A DNA stretch of 64,000 bases from an uncultured Pseudomonadales bacterium (GTDB lineage Bacteria > Pseudomonadota > Gammaproteobacteria > Pseudomonadales > Balneatricaceae). A model generated the notes under the pieces. That model was not told the origin of the DNA. It saw only the letters and a program-made list of their open reading frames with translations, and ran no database searches. The translations under genes and the position numbers were made by a program. The stretch is taken from NCBI GenBank assembly GCA_937773555.1, contig CALJVT010000002.1:556501-620500 (forward strand), in the 5' to 3' direction. Shown in pieces: positions 1 through 9,340 of the stretch; the stretch's first letter is position 1; every line of letters begins with the position of its first letter.

Positions 1-1
1 T

Positions 2-589
2 GCCTTAGTGTGGACGCAACCCATTGCCCGCCAAGCTGAATTAGAGCAAATGCATGATGACCAGTTACTAGAAGAAATTCAACAAAATGTGGGTTATCCC
101 ATGGGCAAGCTTCGGGCTATTGGTGATCGCCAAGTGTATCCGCTCTCTCTAAGTGTTGCTGCTGAGCAGGCTAGACAAGGCTTAGCCGTTGTAGGTAACG
201 CAGCTCATACGTTACACCCCATTGCTGGCCAAGGATTCAACCTAGCGTTACGGGGTAGTTTTGCATTAGCTGAATCAGTACTAAAAGCCTGTAAACAAGG
301 CACCCCTATAGGTGACTTGACCAATTTAAACCAGTTTGTTGACATTAGCCGAAGGGACCAAGGACGTGTCATTGGTACCAGTGACAAGGTAATGAAGCTT
401 TTTTCTAGTAAAAAGCTTCATTACTCTGTGTTAAGGCAATTAGGCCTATTAACCATGCAGCAGGTGCCTATGGTAAAGACCCTCTTTACCCGCGCAGCTA
501 TGGGTTTAGATGTGCCTTTGGCAGAGGTTTTAGCGATGCCTCCGGTAAACAATTTTGCTTCAGAAAACAGCTGTGAGACAAATCTATGA
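2..589 (+). CDS. ubiH: UbiH, ubiquinone ring hydroxylase (3' part)
   Basis: This is the C-terminal half of a class A FAD monooxygenase; the start lies outside the window and the frame is open from base 2. The enzyme hydroxylates the polyprenyl-phenol ring in aerobic ubiquinone synthesis. The second FAD-binding motif is visible (VVGNAAHTLHPIAGQGFNL), with the histidine and GQG characteristic of the UbiH/UbiI/UbiF group, and the tail (IGLLTMQQVP, then RAAMG) resembles UbiH more than UbiI. Its TGA overlaps the ATG of the next gene (ATGA), so the two paralogous hydroxylases are translationally coupled. UbiH rather than another paralogue is inferred from the tail and the tandem order with ubiI. 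Confidence 0.9.
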   Translation, partial: ALVWTQPIARQAELEQMHDDQLLEEIQQNVGYPMGKLRAIGDRQVYPLSLSVAAEQARQGLAVVGNAAHTLHPIAGQGFNLALRGSFALAESVLKACKQGTPIGDLTNLNQFVDISRRDQGRVIGTSDKVMKLFSSKKLHYSVLRQLGLLTMQQVPMVKTLFTRAAMGLDVPLAEVLAMPPVNNFASENSCETNL

Positions 590-1848
590 GCCAGTTCGAC
601 ATAGCTATAGTTGGCGCGGGAATGGTGGGTGCAAGCCTTGCTTGTGGTCTAATAGATGCTGGTTTTAAGGTGGCCTTAATTGAATCTGGAGAATTAAATC
701 CTTCGCAAAATTGGCCACTAGGGCAGGTAGACGCGCGCGTATCCGCGTTAAGCTTAGCCTCTGAAAATTTGCTAAAAAACCTGAATGTTTGGCCTGTTTT
801 AGCAAATATGGCACGTTTCCAAGCCTACAGTGCTATGCATGTTTGGGATGCCTGTGGCACCGGTCGGCTTCACTTTACTGCCGCCGAGCAACATTTGCCT
901 TATTTGGGCCATATTGTTGAAAATTGCACGATTACGTCAGCCTTGCACCAAACTTTAGCGCACAAGCAATACCAACTTTTCGAACACAGTGAAATTGTCG
1001 ACCTGACTTCACAAGAAATATCGCCAAGGCGCTTAAGCTTTGCCAGTGGTGAGCAAATTAGCGCTTCCATAGTAGTAGGAGCTGACGGCGCTAATTCTAA
1101 AATTAGGCAGTTAGCAGGGCTACCTACCCGCGAGTGGGATTACCCTCATCACGCTTTAGTGACCCGTGTTAAAGTGACTAAAGCGCATGAAAACACCGCA
1201 TGGCAAAGGTTTACCGAGGACGGTATATTGGCTTTTTTGCCCTTGTCTACTGCTGCTGAAGAAAGCCCAGACAATCATTATTGTTCTATCGTCTGGTCAC
1301 GTCCAAAGGCACAAGCAGAGGCGATGCAACAACTATCAGAAAATGACTTCTGTCACGCCCTAAGCCAAGCCTTTGAGGGCCAGTTAGGCGCTGTGATTGA
1401 AACTGATCAGCGCCACGTGATCCCGCTTAGGCAGCGCCACGCCAAACGTTATGTACAGGCCGGGCTGGTTTTGGTGGGCGACGCAGCTCACACCATACAC
1501 CCCTTGGCTGGCCAAGGGGTTAATTTGGGGTTTCTTGACGTGTCCGCTCTAGTAGAAACGTTAAAACAAGCCCAGCAGCAAGGCCATGATATTTCCAGTC
1601 TAAAAGTGTTAGAAAATTATCAGTCCCTAAGACGTGGTGATAATCTTCGCATGATGAGCTTAATGGAGAGCTTTTCTAGATTATTTGGTAATCAACATCC
1701 TATGCTAAGTTTATTGCGAAATACAGGCATGAACTGGGTGCAAAGACTAAGCCCAATAAAACAGCATTTAGCGCAACAAGCTATGGGAGTAGGTGTGCAC
1801 TTACCCCCATTATCACAAGCGCCCCAACCCATAAAAAATACCCTATAA
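586..1848 (+). CDS. ubiI: UbiI/VisC-family FAD-dependent hydroxylase
   Basis: A 420-residue FAD monooxygenase of the UbiH/COQ6 family, expected to act on 2-polyprenylphenol in ubiquinone biosynthesis at the inner membrane. The N-terminal Rossmann motif is IVGAGMVGASLACGL (residues 8-22), the DG motif is VVGADGANSKIRQ in the middle, and the second FAD motif is VGDAAHTIHPLAGQG near residue 300. Length fits the family (about 400). It overlaps ubiH by 4 nt and is followed after 10 nt by gcvH. UbiI versus UbiF cannot be settled by motif alone; the ubiH-ubiI tandem order favours UbiI. Confidence 0.87.
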   Translation: MSQFDIAIVGAGMVGASLACGLIDAGFKVALIESGELNPSQNWPLGQVDARVSALSLASENLLKNLNVWPVLANMARFQAYSAMHVWDACGTGRLHFTAAEQHLPYLGHIVENCTITSALHQTLAHKQYQLFEHSEIVDLTSQEISPRRLSFASGEQISASIVVGADGANSKIRQLAGLPTREWDYPHHALVTRVKVTKAHENTAWQRFTEDGILAFLPLSTAAEESPDNHYCSIVWSRPKAQAEAMQQLSENDFCHALSQAFEGQLGAVIETDQRHVIPLRQRHAKRYVQAGLVLVGDAAHTIHPLAGQGVNLGFLDVSALVETLKQAQQQGHDISSLKVLENYQSLRRGDNLRMMSLMESFSRLFGNQHPMLSLLRNTGMNWVQRLSPIKQHLAQQAMGVGVHLPPLSQAPQPIKNTL

Positions 1849-1858
1849 GGACACGATT

Positions 1859-2245
1859 ATGAGCGACTTACCTCAAGGCTTAAGCTATGTTTCAAGCCAT
1901 GAATGGATCCGCAATGAAGGTGACGGTATCGTCACCATTGGGGTGACAGATTTTGCCCAAGAGCAATTAGGCGATGTTGTATTTGTTGAGCTACCAGATG
2001 TAGGCACACAGCTTACGTCTGAGGATGAATTTGGTGTAATCGAGTCTGTTAAAGCTGCCTCAGATCTATTTGCGCCTGTTTCTGGCGAAGTAATTGCCAT
2101 TAATGAGCAGTTAGATGATGACCCAGAGTTAGTGAACTCAGACCCTTATGGTGATGCCTGGCTATTACAAGTACGGTTAACTCATCCAGAAGAGTTAGAG
2201 CATTTGTTAGACGCTGAAGCCTATAGCCAATTGTGTGACGAATAA
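1859..2245 (+). CDS. gcvH: Glycine cleavage system H protein
   Basis: A 128-residue lipoyl carrier that shuttles the aminomethyl group between the P, T and L proteins of the glycine cleavage complex in the cytoplasm. The lipoylation site is Lys65 within GVIESVKAASD, and the beta-barrel around it (GVTDFAQEQLGDVVFVELP) is canonical; length is normal. gcvT and gcvP are not adjacent, so this is a stand-alone gcvH between ubiI and rlmI, with its stop codon directly abutting the rlmI start (TAAATG). The rest of the system must lie elsewhere if glycine cleavage operates. Confidence 0.96.
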   Translation: MSDLPQGLSYVSSHEWIRNEGDGIVTIGVTDFAQEQLGDVVFVELPDVGTQLTSEDEFGVIESVKAASDLFAPVSGEVIAINEQLDDDPELVNSDPYGDAWLLQVRLTHPEELEHLLDAEAYSQLCDE

Positions 2246-3436
2246 ATGCCAGATTTAATTTTAAAACCAAAGTCGGATCGCCGTTTACGTCAGGGGCACT
2301 TGTGGATTTACAGTAATGAAGTTGATGTAAGTAAATCTTCTCTGCAAAGCTTCCTACCGGGTGAGCAAGTGAATGTGTTGGATGCCAAAGGTAAAGCCTT
2401 GGGTACTGCTATTATTAATCCTAAGCAGCTTATTTGTGGCCGTTTAGTGAGCCGTAAAGCTGATGAACCTCTTAATCGTGAACGTTTGGCGAGTAGGCTT
2501 AAGTCTGCCTTAGTGAGCAGAGAACAGCTGTTTGAAGACCACTGCTACCGTTGGGTGTATGGCGATAGTGATGGGTTACCGGGGTTAGTGATTGACCGTT
2601 TTGACCAAGTTATCGTGGTACAGGTGTCTAATGCTGGTATCGAGCTTTTGCTTGAACAGTTGTTGCTAGCTATCAATGAAGTGGTGCCGGGCCTCAACAT
2701 TTTGCTTAAAAATGATGGCAAAATGCGAGCCATCGAAGGCCTAGAGGATTATGTGCGGGTGGCTCAAGGAGAGGTGCCAAAGCTTGTACCCCTAAAAGAA
2801 AATGGGGTGAGCTTTTTGGCACCTGTATGGGATGGGCAAAAAACGGGGTGGTTTTATGACCACCGCTTAAACCGCCGTAGAGTGCAAAAGCTATCACAGG
2901 GCAAGCGGGTTTTGGACATGTTTAGCTACATTGGTGGCTGGGGCGTGCAGGCTGCTGCAGCGGGTGCTAAGGAAGTTATTTGTGTGGATGCCTCGGCCCA
3001 AGCGCTAGACTTGGTGCATCAACAAGCCCAGTTGAACAATGTAAGTGATAAAATACATAGCCTAAAGGCAGATGCCTTTGCTGCGATGAAGCAGTTGCAT
3101 GAAGATGGAGAACGTTTTGACATAGTCATCATTGACCCACCAGCCTTTATTGCCCGTCGCAAAGACATCAAAGCGGGGGAGTTGGCATACCAGCGTGCTA
3201 ATCAGTTAGCGATGCGATTGTTAAATCCAGAAGGCATCTTAGTGTCTGCTTCATGTTCCATGCATTTAGAACGAACGCGCCTTACTCAATTGCTGCAAGA
3301 GGCCTGTCGTAAGAATGGTCGTCTGGGGCAAGTGCTAGAACAAGGAGGCCAGGGCGGTGATCACCCTGTACACCCGGCTATTCCAGAGACTGATTACTTA
3401 AAGTCCGTTATTCTTCGCACTTGGTATGAGGCCTAA
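2246..3436 (+). CDS. rlmI: RlmI, 23S rRNA m5C methyltransferase
   Basis: A 396-residue class I SAM-dependent methyltransferase of the RlmI/YccW family, the same length as the E. coli enzyme that makes m5C1962 in 23S rRNA. An N-terminal PUA domain (about residues 1-75, LRQGHLWIYSNEV) precedes the central domain and the Rossmann methyltransferase with motif I VLDMFSYIGGWG, motif II EVICVDAS and motif IV IIDPPAF. The start codon follows the gcvH stop with no gap, implying coupled translation. Confidence 0.92.
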   Translation: MPDLILKPKSDRRLRQGHLWIYSNEVDVSKSSLQSFLPGEQVNVLDAKGKALGTAIINPKQLICGRLVSRKADEPLNRERLASRLKSALVSREQLFEDHCYRWVYGDSDGLPGLVIDRFDQVIVVQVSNAGIELLLEQLLLAINEVVPGLNILLKNDGKMRAIEGLEDYVRVAQGEVPKLVPLKENGVSFLAPVWDGQKTGWFYDHRLNRRRVQKLSQGKRVLDMFSYIGGWGVQAAAAGAKEVICVDASAQALDLVHQQAQLNNVSDKIHSLKADAFAAMKQLHEDGERFDIVIIDPPAFIARRKDIKAGELAYQRANQLAMRLLNPEGILVSASCSMHLERTRLTQLLQEACRKNGRLGQVLEQGGQGGDHPVHPAIPETDYLKSVILRTWYEA

Positions 3437-3485
3437 CTTTTTTGTGGGCCTGGTGCAACGGTGCAATGCTTACTGAAGGCGCTAT

Positions 3486-4145
3486 TTAGCGCAAACTTAT
3501 TACTGGCCAACCATGACTTTGTGCGTGGGCCTCAAGTGTTGCATCTGGGTCTACGGCAATGGGCTCATCTACCAATGCTAATAATGGTAAATCATTGTGA
3601 GAATCACTATAGAAACAGGCTCCTTCAATGCTATAGCCGTTTAGTGACATCCAATGATTAAGCTTGTCAATTTTCCCTGCTTTAAAGCAAGGAGCACCGC
3701 TTAACTTTCCTGTATAGCGCCCGTTTATAACCTCGGTGGGTGTTGCAATTAGGTGAGGGATGCCAAGGTGTTCAGCAATGGGTGCTGTGATAAAGTCGTT
3801 GGTAGCGGTGATGATAACCAGCACATCACCTGCCTCACGGTGCTGCTTTAATAAGGCTTGGGTTTTAGGTGCAATCATGGGGATAACTGTTGTTTGCATA
3901 AACTTCTTGTGAATAGTGCTAAGTTCAGTTGCCTCGTGCTGCATTAGCGGTGCAAGGGCAAACTCTGCGTAGGCCACCATGTCTAAACTACCAGCCAAAT
4001 AGTCTTGATAGAAAGCATCATTTCTTGTGCCATACTCGTCCCTATTAACAAGCCCTTGTGCCACCATGAACTCACCCCATCCATGGTCGCTATCACCAGC
4101 TAATAATGTATTGTCTAAATCAAACAAAGCGAGCCTTCCTTGCAT
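3486..4145 (-). CDS. HAD-IB phosphatase, SerB-like
   Basis: A 219-residue haloacid-dehalogenase phosphatase of subfamily IB. Motif I is FDLDNTLL with nucleophile Asp9 and general acid Asp11; motif II is the Thr in VIITATNDF; motif III Lys is in the GKIDKL segment; motif IV is FYSDSHNDLPLL. The phrase AGDSDHGWGEFM after motif I is typical of the proteobacterial proteins annotated as phosphoserine or histidinol-phosphate phosphatase, a homologue of which lies beside rppH and ptsP in Pseudomonas. The substrate cannot be read from sequence. It is divergent from rppH with a short shared upstream region. Confidence 0.85.
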   Translation of the reverse strand: MQGRLALFDLDNTLLAGDSDHGWGEFMVAQGLVNRDEYGTRNDAFYQDYLAGSLDMVAYAEFALAPLMQHEATELSTIHKKFMQTTVIPMIAPKTQALLKQHREAGDVLVIITATNDFITAPIAEHLGIPHLIATPTEVINGRYTGKLSGAPCFKAGKIDKLNHWMSLNGYSIEGACFYSDSHNDLPLLALVDEPIAVDPDATLEAHAQSHGWPVISLR

Positions 4146-4263
4146 TGGTATTCCTATATTAATGGGGGGTAAAACATTATTTTAGCTCATTTTCATCTGT
4201 GGTTGTTGTTGGCTGCCATTTTGTGGAACAATGGGGCAAATATATTTTGTATGGTGCAAAGCC

Positions 4264-4785
4264 GTGATCGATAAAGATGGTTTTCGCCCCAATGTAGGTA
4301 TTATTCTGGCAAATGCCCATGGACAAGTGCTATGGGCAAAACGTTTGGGTTGGGATGCGTGGCAATTCCCCCAAGGAGGCATTGATGCCCATGAAACGCC
4401 AGAAGAAGCCTTATTTAGGGAACTTAAAGAAGAAATTGGCCTGTCGCCAGAACATGTAGAAGTACTTGCCTGTACTCGTGGTTGGTTGAGGTATCGTTTA
4501 CCTAAACGGATGATTCGCCAAGGCCAGCAACCTTTATGTATTGGTCAAAAACAAAAATGGTTTTTGTTGCGTATGCTGGCGCCAGATTCAGCAGTGCAAA
4601 CAGCAACCACGAGTAGCCCAGAATTTGATGCCTGGGAATGGGTGAGTTATTGGTACCCAGTAGATCAAGTGGTGTCTTTTAAGCGCGAGGTTTATCGTCG
4701 TGCTATGAAGGAACTTTGCCTACGTCATTCACGGCTGGTTTATCATCATGGATTAATTATTCCCAGCCATGCCCAGAGCCAATAA
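4264..4785 (+). CDS. rppH: RppH, RNA pyrophosphohydrolase
   Basis: A Nudix hydrolase that removes pyrophosphate from the 5' end of primary transcripts, opening them to RNase E decay. The Nudix box runs [20 protein letters not shown], with IG following. The family signatures [26 protein letters not shown] and [18 protein letters not shown] are all present. I chose the GTG at 4264 because it gives [13 protein letters not shown], which aligns with the usual RppH N terminus; an in-frame ATG at 4231 would add 11 residues ([11 protein letters not shown]) not seen in the family. Neither start has a strong ribosome-binding site. ptsP follows after 23 nt, the usual pairing. Confidence 0.93.
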   Translation: MIDKDGFRPNVGIILANAHGQVLWAKRLGWDAWQFPQGGIDAHETPEEALFRELKEEIGLSPEHVEVLACTRGWLRYRLPKRMIRQGQQPLCIGQKQKWFLLRMLAPDSAVQTATTSSPEFDAWEWVSYWYPVDQVVSFKREVYRRAMKELCLRHSRLVYHHGLIIPSHAQSQ

Positions 4786-4808
4786 TGTATAGTTAGGAAC
4801 TGAACTAA

Positions 4809-7085
4809 ATGCTGCATAGTTTGCGTAAAATAATCCAAGCAGTGAGTGCTGCTGAGGATTTACAATCGGCCTTAAACCTGGTGGTACACCAAGTTCGCAG
4901 GGCTATGCGCACTGATGTGTGCTCTATTTACCTGCATTTCCCCCAAACTGACAATTACGTGCTCATGGCGAGCGAAGGGCTTAACCAAGCATCCATTGGC
5001 CACGCGTGGTTACCTTCGGGCAAAGGCTTGGTGGGTTTAGTGGGTCTTAAATCAGAAACTATTAATCTTAAGCGGGCTGCCGAGCACCCTAATTTTCATT
5101 ATGTACAAGAGACCGGTGAAGAAGCCTTTAGCTCTTTTTTAGGTGTGCCTATAATTCATCACCGTAAGGTGCTGGGCATCTTGGTAGTTCAGCAGCGTGA
5201 CGAACGCCAGTTCGATACCGAAGAAGAGGCGATGCTGATCACTTTATCGGCGCAACTTGCAGGTTTTATTGCCCACGCAGAGGCTACTGGTGGCGGTTTA
5301 CGGCAGGATACGTTGGCAGATGGCGAAAGCCTAGACTTACACTATGAGGGAGTGAGTGGCTCTGCGGGTGTGGCGATTGGTTACGTCGCAGTTATTGCTC
5401 CGCCGGCAGACTTAGACAAAGTTCCTGATCGAAAATGTCGTGATGCAGAAACAGAAGTTGAAGCGTTCCAAACAGCGCTAGAAGCGGTTAGGCGTAAAAT
5501 AAAGATTATTAGCCGCACTTTGGCCCGCAACTTAAAAAACCAAGAGCAAGAGTTGTTCGAAGTATATATGCGCATGTTAGATGACAACGCCCTTGCTGGG
5601 GAAGTCATTCAACATATACGCCAAGGGCAGTGGGCACAAGGCTCCCTAAGACGAGTTGTGCAGCAGCATATCCGGGCATTTGAAGCCATGGAAGATCCAT
5701 ATCTACGCGAAAGGGCGTCTGATATCCGCGACCTCGGGCGACGAATTTTAGCAGAGTTACAACAAACTAATACCGAAGTGCGTAAGTTTGAAGACGCTAC
5801 TGTATTGGTAGCAGAAGAAGTGACGGCAGCGATGTTGGCTGAAGTGCCTGCTGATAAACTCAAAGCAATTATCTCTACGCTGGGTTCGAATAACTCTCAT
5901 GCTGCTATTCTGGCTCGATCTATGGGCATTCCTACCATTATGGGTGCAGTAGACTTTCCTTATCGGCGTATGGAAGGCCAAGAGGTGGTTATTGATGGTT
6001 ACATGGGGCGAATCTTTCTTAACCCAAGCCAAGACTTGCGCCGTCAATACGAACAAGCCATTGCTGAAGAAGACTCGTTTACTAAAGAACTAGAAATTTT
6101 AAGAAATGTTCCTGCACAAACACGTGATGGTCATACAGTGCCCTTGTTAGTTAATACTAGCTTACCACTAGATGTAAGTCGTTCCTTAGATCAGGGTGCT
6201 GAGGGTGTAGGTCTATACCGTACTGAAGTGCCGTTTATGATTAAGGAGCACTTCCCATCGGAAGACGAACAGACTGAGTGTTATCGTACTCAATTACATG
6301 GGTTTGCGCCCCTTCCTGTAACGATGCGCACCTTGGATATTGGTGGTGATAAAAACCTGCCTTATTTCGCTATTAAAGAAGATAATCCGTTTTTGGGTTG
6401 GCGCGGTATTCGGGTAACGTTAGATCATCCAGAAATATTTCTGGTGCAAATTCGTGCCATGCTAAAGGCTAGCGAGGGATTGGACAACTTGCGCATCATG
6501 TTACCCATGATCACCCACGTTAGTGAGATAGATGAGTCTATTCGTTGGATTGATCAAGCATTTTCAGAACTGTGTGAAGAAGGTTACAAACTGGTGCGTC
6601 CACCCATCGGTGTGATGGTGGAAGTGCCTGCTGCCGTTTATCAAGCTAAGCATATTGCGCAACGTGTAGACTTTATGTCGGTTGGCAGTAATGATTTAAC
6701 TCAGTATATATTAGCAGTAGACCGAGATAATCCCCAGGTAGCAGATTTGTATCACACAATGCATCCTGCCGTATTGATGGCGCTGCAACATGTGGTAGAT
6801 GCCGCTAAAGTGGCTGATATCCCAGTAAGCTTATGTGGCGAATTAGCAGGAGACCCTGCTGGTGCACTGCTGCTTATGGGTATGGGTTACGATAGTTTGT
6901 CGATGAACGCAGCTAGCCTTCCAAAAGTGAAGTCAGTCATTCGTAACTTTACCTTGAGCCAAGCGGAAAAAATGTTACAACATGCCTTAGAGCAAGCCGG
7001 GGCTGATGGTGTGCAGCAAGTCATTCAAGACAACCTCAAGGCTGCTGGTTTAACACGGCTACATAGTCGATATGTGGGTAATTAA
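4809..7085 (+). CDS. ptsP: PtsP, enzyme I of the nitrogen PTS
   Basis: A 758-residue PEP-protein phosphotransferase that starts the regulatory PTS-Ntr relay to NPr and EIIA-Ntr. Domains in order: GAF (about 17-160), the PEP-utilising N-terminal helical region (about 185-310), the swivelling phosphohistidine domain with active-site His near 364 (NNSHAAILARSMGIPT), then the PEP-binding barrel with GVGLYRTEVPF, MRTLDIGGDKNLPY and the C-terminal Cys near 675 (LCGELAGDPAG). The GAF domain separates it from sugar-PTS enzyme I. Its end overlaps the convergent LysE-family gene by 27 nt. Confidence 0.95.
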   Translation: MLHSLRKIIQAVSAAEDLQSALNLVVHQVRRAMRTDVCSIYLHFPQTDNYVLMASEGLNQASIGHAWLPSGKGLVGLVGLKSETINLKRAAEHPNFHYVQETGEEAFSSFLGVPIIHHRKVLGILVVQQRDERQFDTEEEAMLITLSAQLAGFIAHAEATGGGLRQDTLADGESLDLHYEGVSGSAGVAIGYVAVIAPPADLDKVPDRKCRDAETEVEAFQTALEAVRRKIKIISRTLARNLKNQEQELFEVYMRMLDDNALAGEVIQHIRQGQWAQGSLRRVVQQHIRAFEAMEDPYLRERASDIRDLGRRILAELQQTNTEVRKFEDATVLVAEEVTAAMLAEVPADKLKAIISTLGSNNSHAAILARSMGIPTIMGAVDFPYRRMEGQEVVIDGYMGRIFLNPSQDLRRQYEQAIAEEDSFTKELEILRNVPAQTRDGHTVPLLVNTSLPLDVSRSLDQGAEGVGLYRTEVPFMIKEHFPSEDEQTECYRTQLHGFAPLPVTMRTLDIGGDKNLPYFAIKEDNPFLGWRGIRVTLDHPEIFLVQIRAMLKASEGLDNLRIMLPMITHVSEIDESIRWIDQAFSELCEEGYKLVRPPIGVMVEVPAAVYQAKHIAQRVDFMSVGSNDLTQYILAVDRDNPQVADLYHTMHPAVLMALQHVVDAAKVADIPVSLCGELAGDPAGALLLMGMGYDSLSMNAASLPKVKSVIRNFTLSQAEKMLQHALEQAGADGVQQVIQDNLKAAGLTRLHSRYVGN

Positions 7086-7682
7086 CCCTGCTGCAATGCT
7101 CCACATAATGAGTCCGATGAGACCATCAAGTACTCTCCATGCAGCAGGATTTCTAAATATAGGCATTAGCCATTTAGCCCCCCAAGCCAAGCCAAAAAAC
7201 CAAATAAAAGAGGCGCTTACTGCGCCAAAGCCAAACCATAGCTTTTCACTGCCTACATACTGACTACTAATGCCACCCAGTAGAACCACCGTATCTAAGT
7301 AAGCATGAGGGTTAAGTAAACTGACACTAGCAGCAACAGTAAGGGCTTTTATAAGTGAGTATTCACTACTGCTAGAATCTAGTTTCATTGAGTGGTCACT
7401 AGCTGCCGACTTAAATGCTAAAGCACCATAAATCAACAAAAATAAAGCCCCACCCCAAGTGATCCATAACCATAAATCTGGCTGGGCTTGAACTAAAGAC
7501 CCCATACCAAATATGCCGAGGCAAATTAGGCTGGCGTCAGTAATACTGCAAAAAAGCGCTACTGCGTATTGATGCTGGTTGCGCAAAGCGCGATTCAATA
7601 AATAAGCATTCTGGGCTCCAATAGCAACAATTAGCCCAGCACTTAGGGCAAGACCATTAATGAAAATTAAGCTGGCATGCAT
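7059..7682 (-). CDS. LysE/ArgO-family amino-acid exporter
   Basis: A 207-residue polytopic inner-membrane protein with about six hydrophobic segments. The N-terminal signature ALSAGLIVAIGAQNAYLLNRAL matches the LysE/ArgO family (GAQNAFVL-type), and LLNPHAYLDTVVLLGG is the family's central motif. Members export basic amino acids such as lysine or arginine; the actual substrate is inferred only at family level. It overlaps the upstream NRDE gene by 16 nt on the same strand, so the two are probably co-transcribed, and it runs convergently into the end of ptsP. Confidence 0.88.
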   Translation of the reverse strand: MHASLIFINGLALSAGLIVAIGAQNAYLLNRALRNQHQYAVALFCSITDASLICLGIFGMGSLVQAQPDLWLWITWGGALFLLIYGALAFKSAASDHSMKLDSSSSEYSLIKALTVAASVSLLNPHAYLDTVVLLGGISSQYVGSEKLWFGFGAVSASFIWFFGLAWGAKWLMPIFRNPAAWRVLDGLIGLIMWSIAAGLITHISTM

Positions 7683-8458
7683 AATGTTTTATTGGTCCAG
7701 TTGAAGTGTTGCTCTAATGGTGTCGCGTGATCAAAACAGGTCTCTAGAATGTCTATTTTGCCATTTTTGTCGCGGTATACACTAATGCATGTACGGGTGC
7801 CATAATTGTAGTCAGGGGCGTCGATAAAGCAAGCGGATAGACGTCTTTCCCAGTCTATGGGAATGCCTGTTTTAGGAAGTTTTTGGTCTTCAGCAATCTT
7901 GGTATGCTGCATCATTTGTTGTAGCAGCTGGTGTTGGGGAGGCTGGTGCAAAGTTTTCTGCAATCTGTCTTTAACATCGTTCACCTTTGGCCAATCGCTA
8001 TTCAGGCAGCCATTACTTAGGCCGTATAACCCTGCTGGCAGTATTTGTGGTTGGCAGTGTTCTTGGTTGGCACAATAAACGAGCTGGTGGTTATCCCAAA
8101 GTAATAAATTAAAGCCTGCGAACTGCTCCATTTGAAGCTCTGCTGCAAATTCTATTGCCGTTTTATTTTGACTTAGAAAATCAACTGCTAATCTGCCTCG
8201 CGTTTTAAATGTGGCTAAATCATTGGCAGGAGCCTTAGCGTTGGTTGTTGGGCGCATATTTGTCACTGCAGCCCAACGGCCATTCTTATGCACTGCTAGC
8301 CAGGTACCGCCTGCTTCCAAGTCTTTTCCAGCTAATATGTCGATATTAGGCCACCAATGCATATTCTCAGTAGGTCTATGGCGAAACTCATCACGATTGG
8401 CTGCCATGATTAGTGGGTAGTCGGTATCAAGTAGGTGGGCTAAAACAATCAGGCACAT
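7667..8458 (-). CDS. NRDE (TANGO2-like) family protein
   Basis: A 263-residue protein that opens MCLIVLAH and carries the eponymous NRDE motif in MAANRDEFRHRP (about residues 18-29), followed by GGTWLAVHKNGRWAAVTNMR. These mark the NRDE/TANGO2 family, related to Ntn hydrolases with a possible N-terminal Cys2 nucleophile. The bacterial function is not established; eukaryotic TANGO2 has been tied to haem and lipid handling. The 16-nt overlap with the LysE-family gene suggests a two-gene operon read away from the divergent TauE-family gene. Confidence 0.85.
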   Translation of the reverse strand: MCLIVLAHLLDTDYPLIMAANRDEFRHRPTENMHWWPNIDILAGKDLEAGGTWLAVHKNGRWAAVTNMRPTTNAKAPANDLATFKTRGRLAVDFLSQNKTAIEFAAELQMEQFAGFNLLLWDNHQLVYCANQEHCQPQILPAGLYGLSNGCLNSDWPKVNDVKDRLQKTLHQPPQHQLLQQMMQHTKIAEDQKLPKTGIPIDWERRLSACFIDAPDYNYGTRTCISVYRDKNGKIDILETCFDHATPLEQHFNWTNKTLCMPA

Positions 8459-8537
8459 GGGAAATTGGCTATCCTAAACTTTGCGCTTATGCAGCGGAGC
8501 GTAGATAATAGCCTCTTTCTTACCTAGAAGTGAACGC

Positions 8538-9332
8538 ATGATTTTTGTTGCTTATATGGTCCTTGGCGCGATCGCTGGCATGTTAGCAGGGCTATTTGGC
8601 ATTGGCGGTGGTATTATTGTGGTGCCAGTATTGGTATTAGCCTTTAATCTGCAAGGTATAAACCCCGAAATAGTATTTTATATGGCTATTGCAACCTCAC
8701 TAGCCAATATCATATTTACGTCTTTAAGTGCCATTCGTACCCACCACAAAAAAGCTGCCATTGAATGGTACTTAGTAAAGCCTATTGCTGTTGGAATGCT
8801 TGGTGGATCTTTTATTGGCGTTAATACTGCACTCACTATCCCTGCCATATACCTACAAGCCAGTTTTGGTGCTTTTGCCATCTTCTTAAGCTTAAGAATG
8901 ATGTTTTCGCAACTTGGTGCCGGCACATTGCACTTACCTGGTACCCTAGGCTTAGGAGTGGCTGGCGCACTTATTGGTTGGGTGTCAGTCCTATTTGGTA
9001 TTGGTGGTGGTAACTTGCTGGTCACATGGTTATCTAATCGTCAGTTGGTCATACAGAAGGCTGTGGCTACTGCAAGTGCTTGTGGTTTTGCTATTGCCAT
9101 ATCCGGTGCAGGGTCTAATGCTATATTGGGGTGGGGTAACCCTATGTTGCCGCCACACAGTTTGGGCTACATCTATTTGCCTGCATTACTTGGCATCGTG
9201 TCTACCAGCTTTGTTGCCGCTGCCTATGGGTCTATGTTGGCACATCAACTATCACCGCAGTTACTGAAGCGATTGTTTGCGTGGATGCTACTCTTAATGG
9301 GTTTGAGAATGTTAATAAGTGTTTGGTTTTAA
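8538..9332 (+). CDS. TauE/SafE-family permease
   Basis: A 264-residue membrane protein of the sulfite exporter TauE/SafE family with roughly eight hydrophobic segments. It has the internal two-fold repeat typical of the family: GIGGGIIVVPVL near residue 21 and GIGGGNLLVTWL near residue 156. Members move sulfoacetate, sulfite or other organic anions; substrate and direction cannot be read here. lgt starts only 8 nt after the stop, so it probably shares the lgt-thyA-folA transcript. A TauE-like gene in front of lgt also occurs in Pseudomonas. Confidence 0.88.
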   Translation: MIFVAYMVLGAIAGMLAGLFGIGGGIIVVPVLVLAFNLQGINPEIVFYMAIATSLANIIFTSLSAIRTHHKKAAIEWYLVKPIAVGMLGGSFIGVNTALTIPAIYLQASFGAFAIFLSLRMMFSQLGAGTLHLPGTLGLGVAGALIGWVSVLFGIGGGNLLVTWLSNRQLVIQKAVATASACGFAIAISGAGSNAILGWGNPMLPPHSLGYIYLPALLGIVSTSFVAAAYGSMLAHQLSPQLLKRLFAWMLLLMGLRMLISVWF

Positions 9333-9340
9333 GGATAATT

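Noticed and set aside
3461-3661. 66-codon plus-strand frame between rlmI and the HAD gene
   Set aside because: It overlaps the C-terminal half of the intact HAD phosphatase on the other strand.
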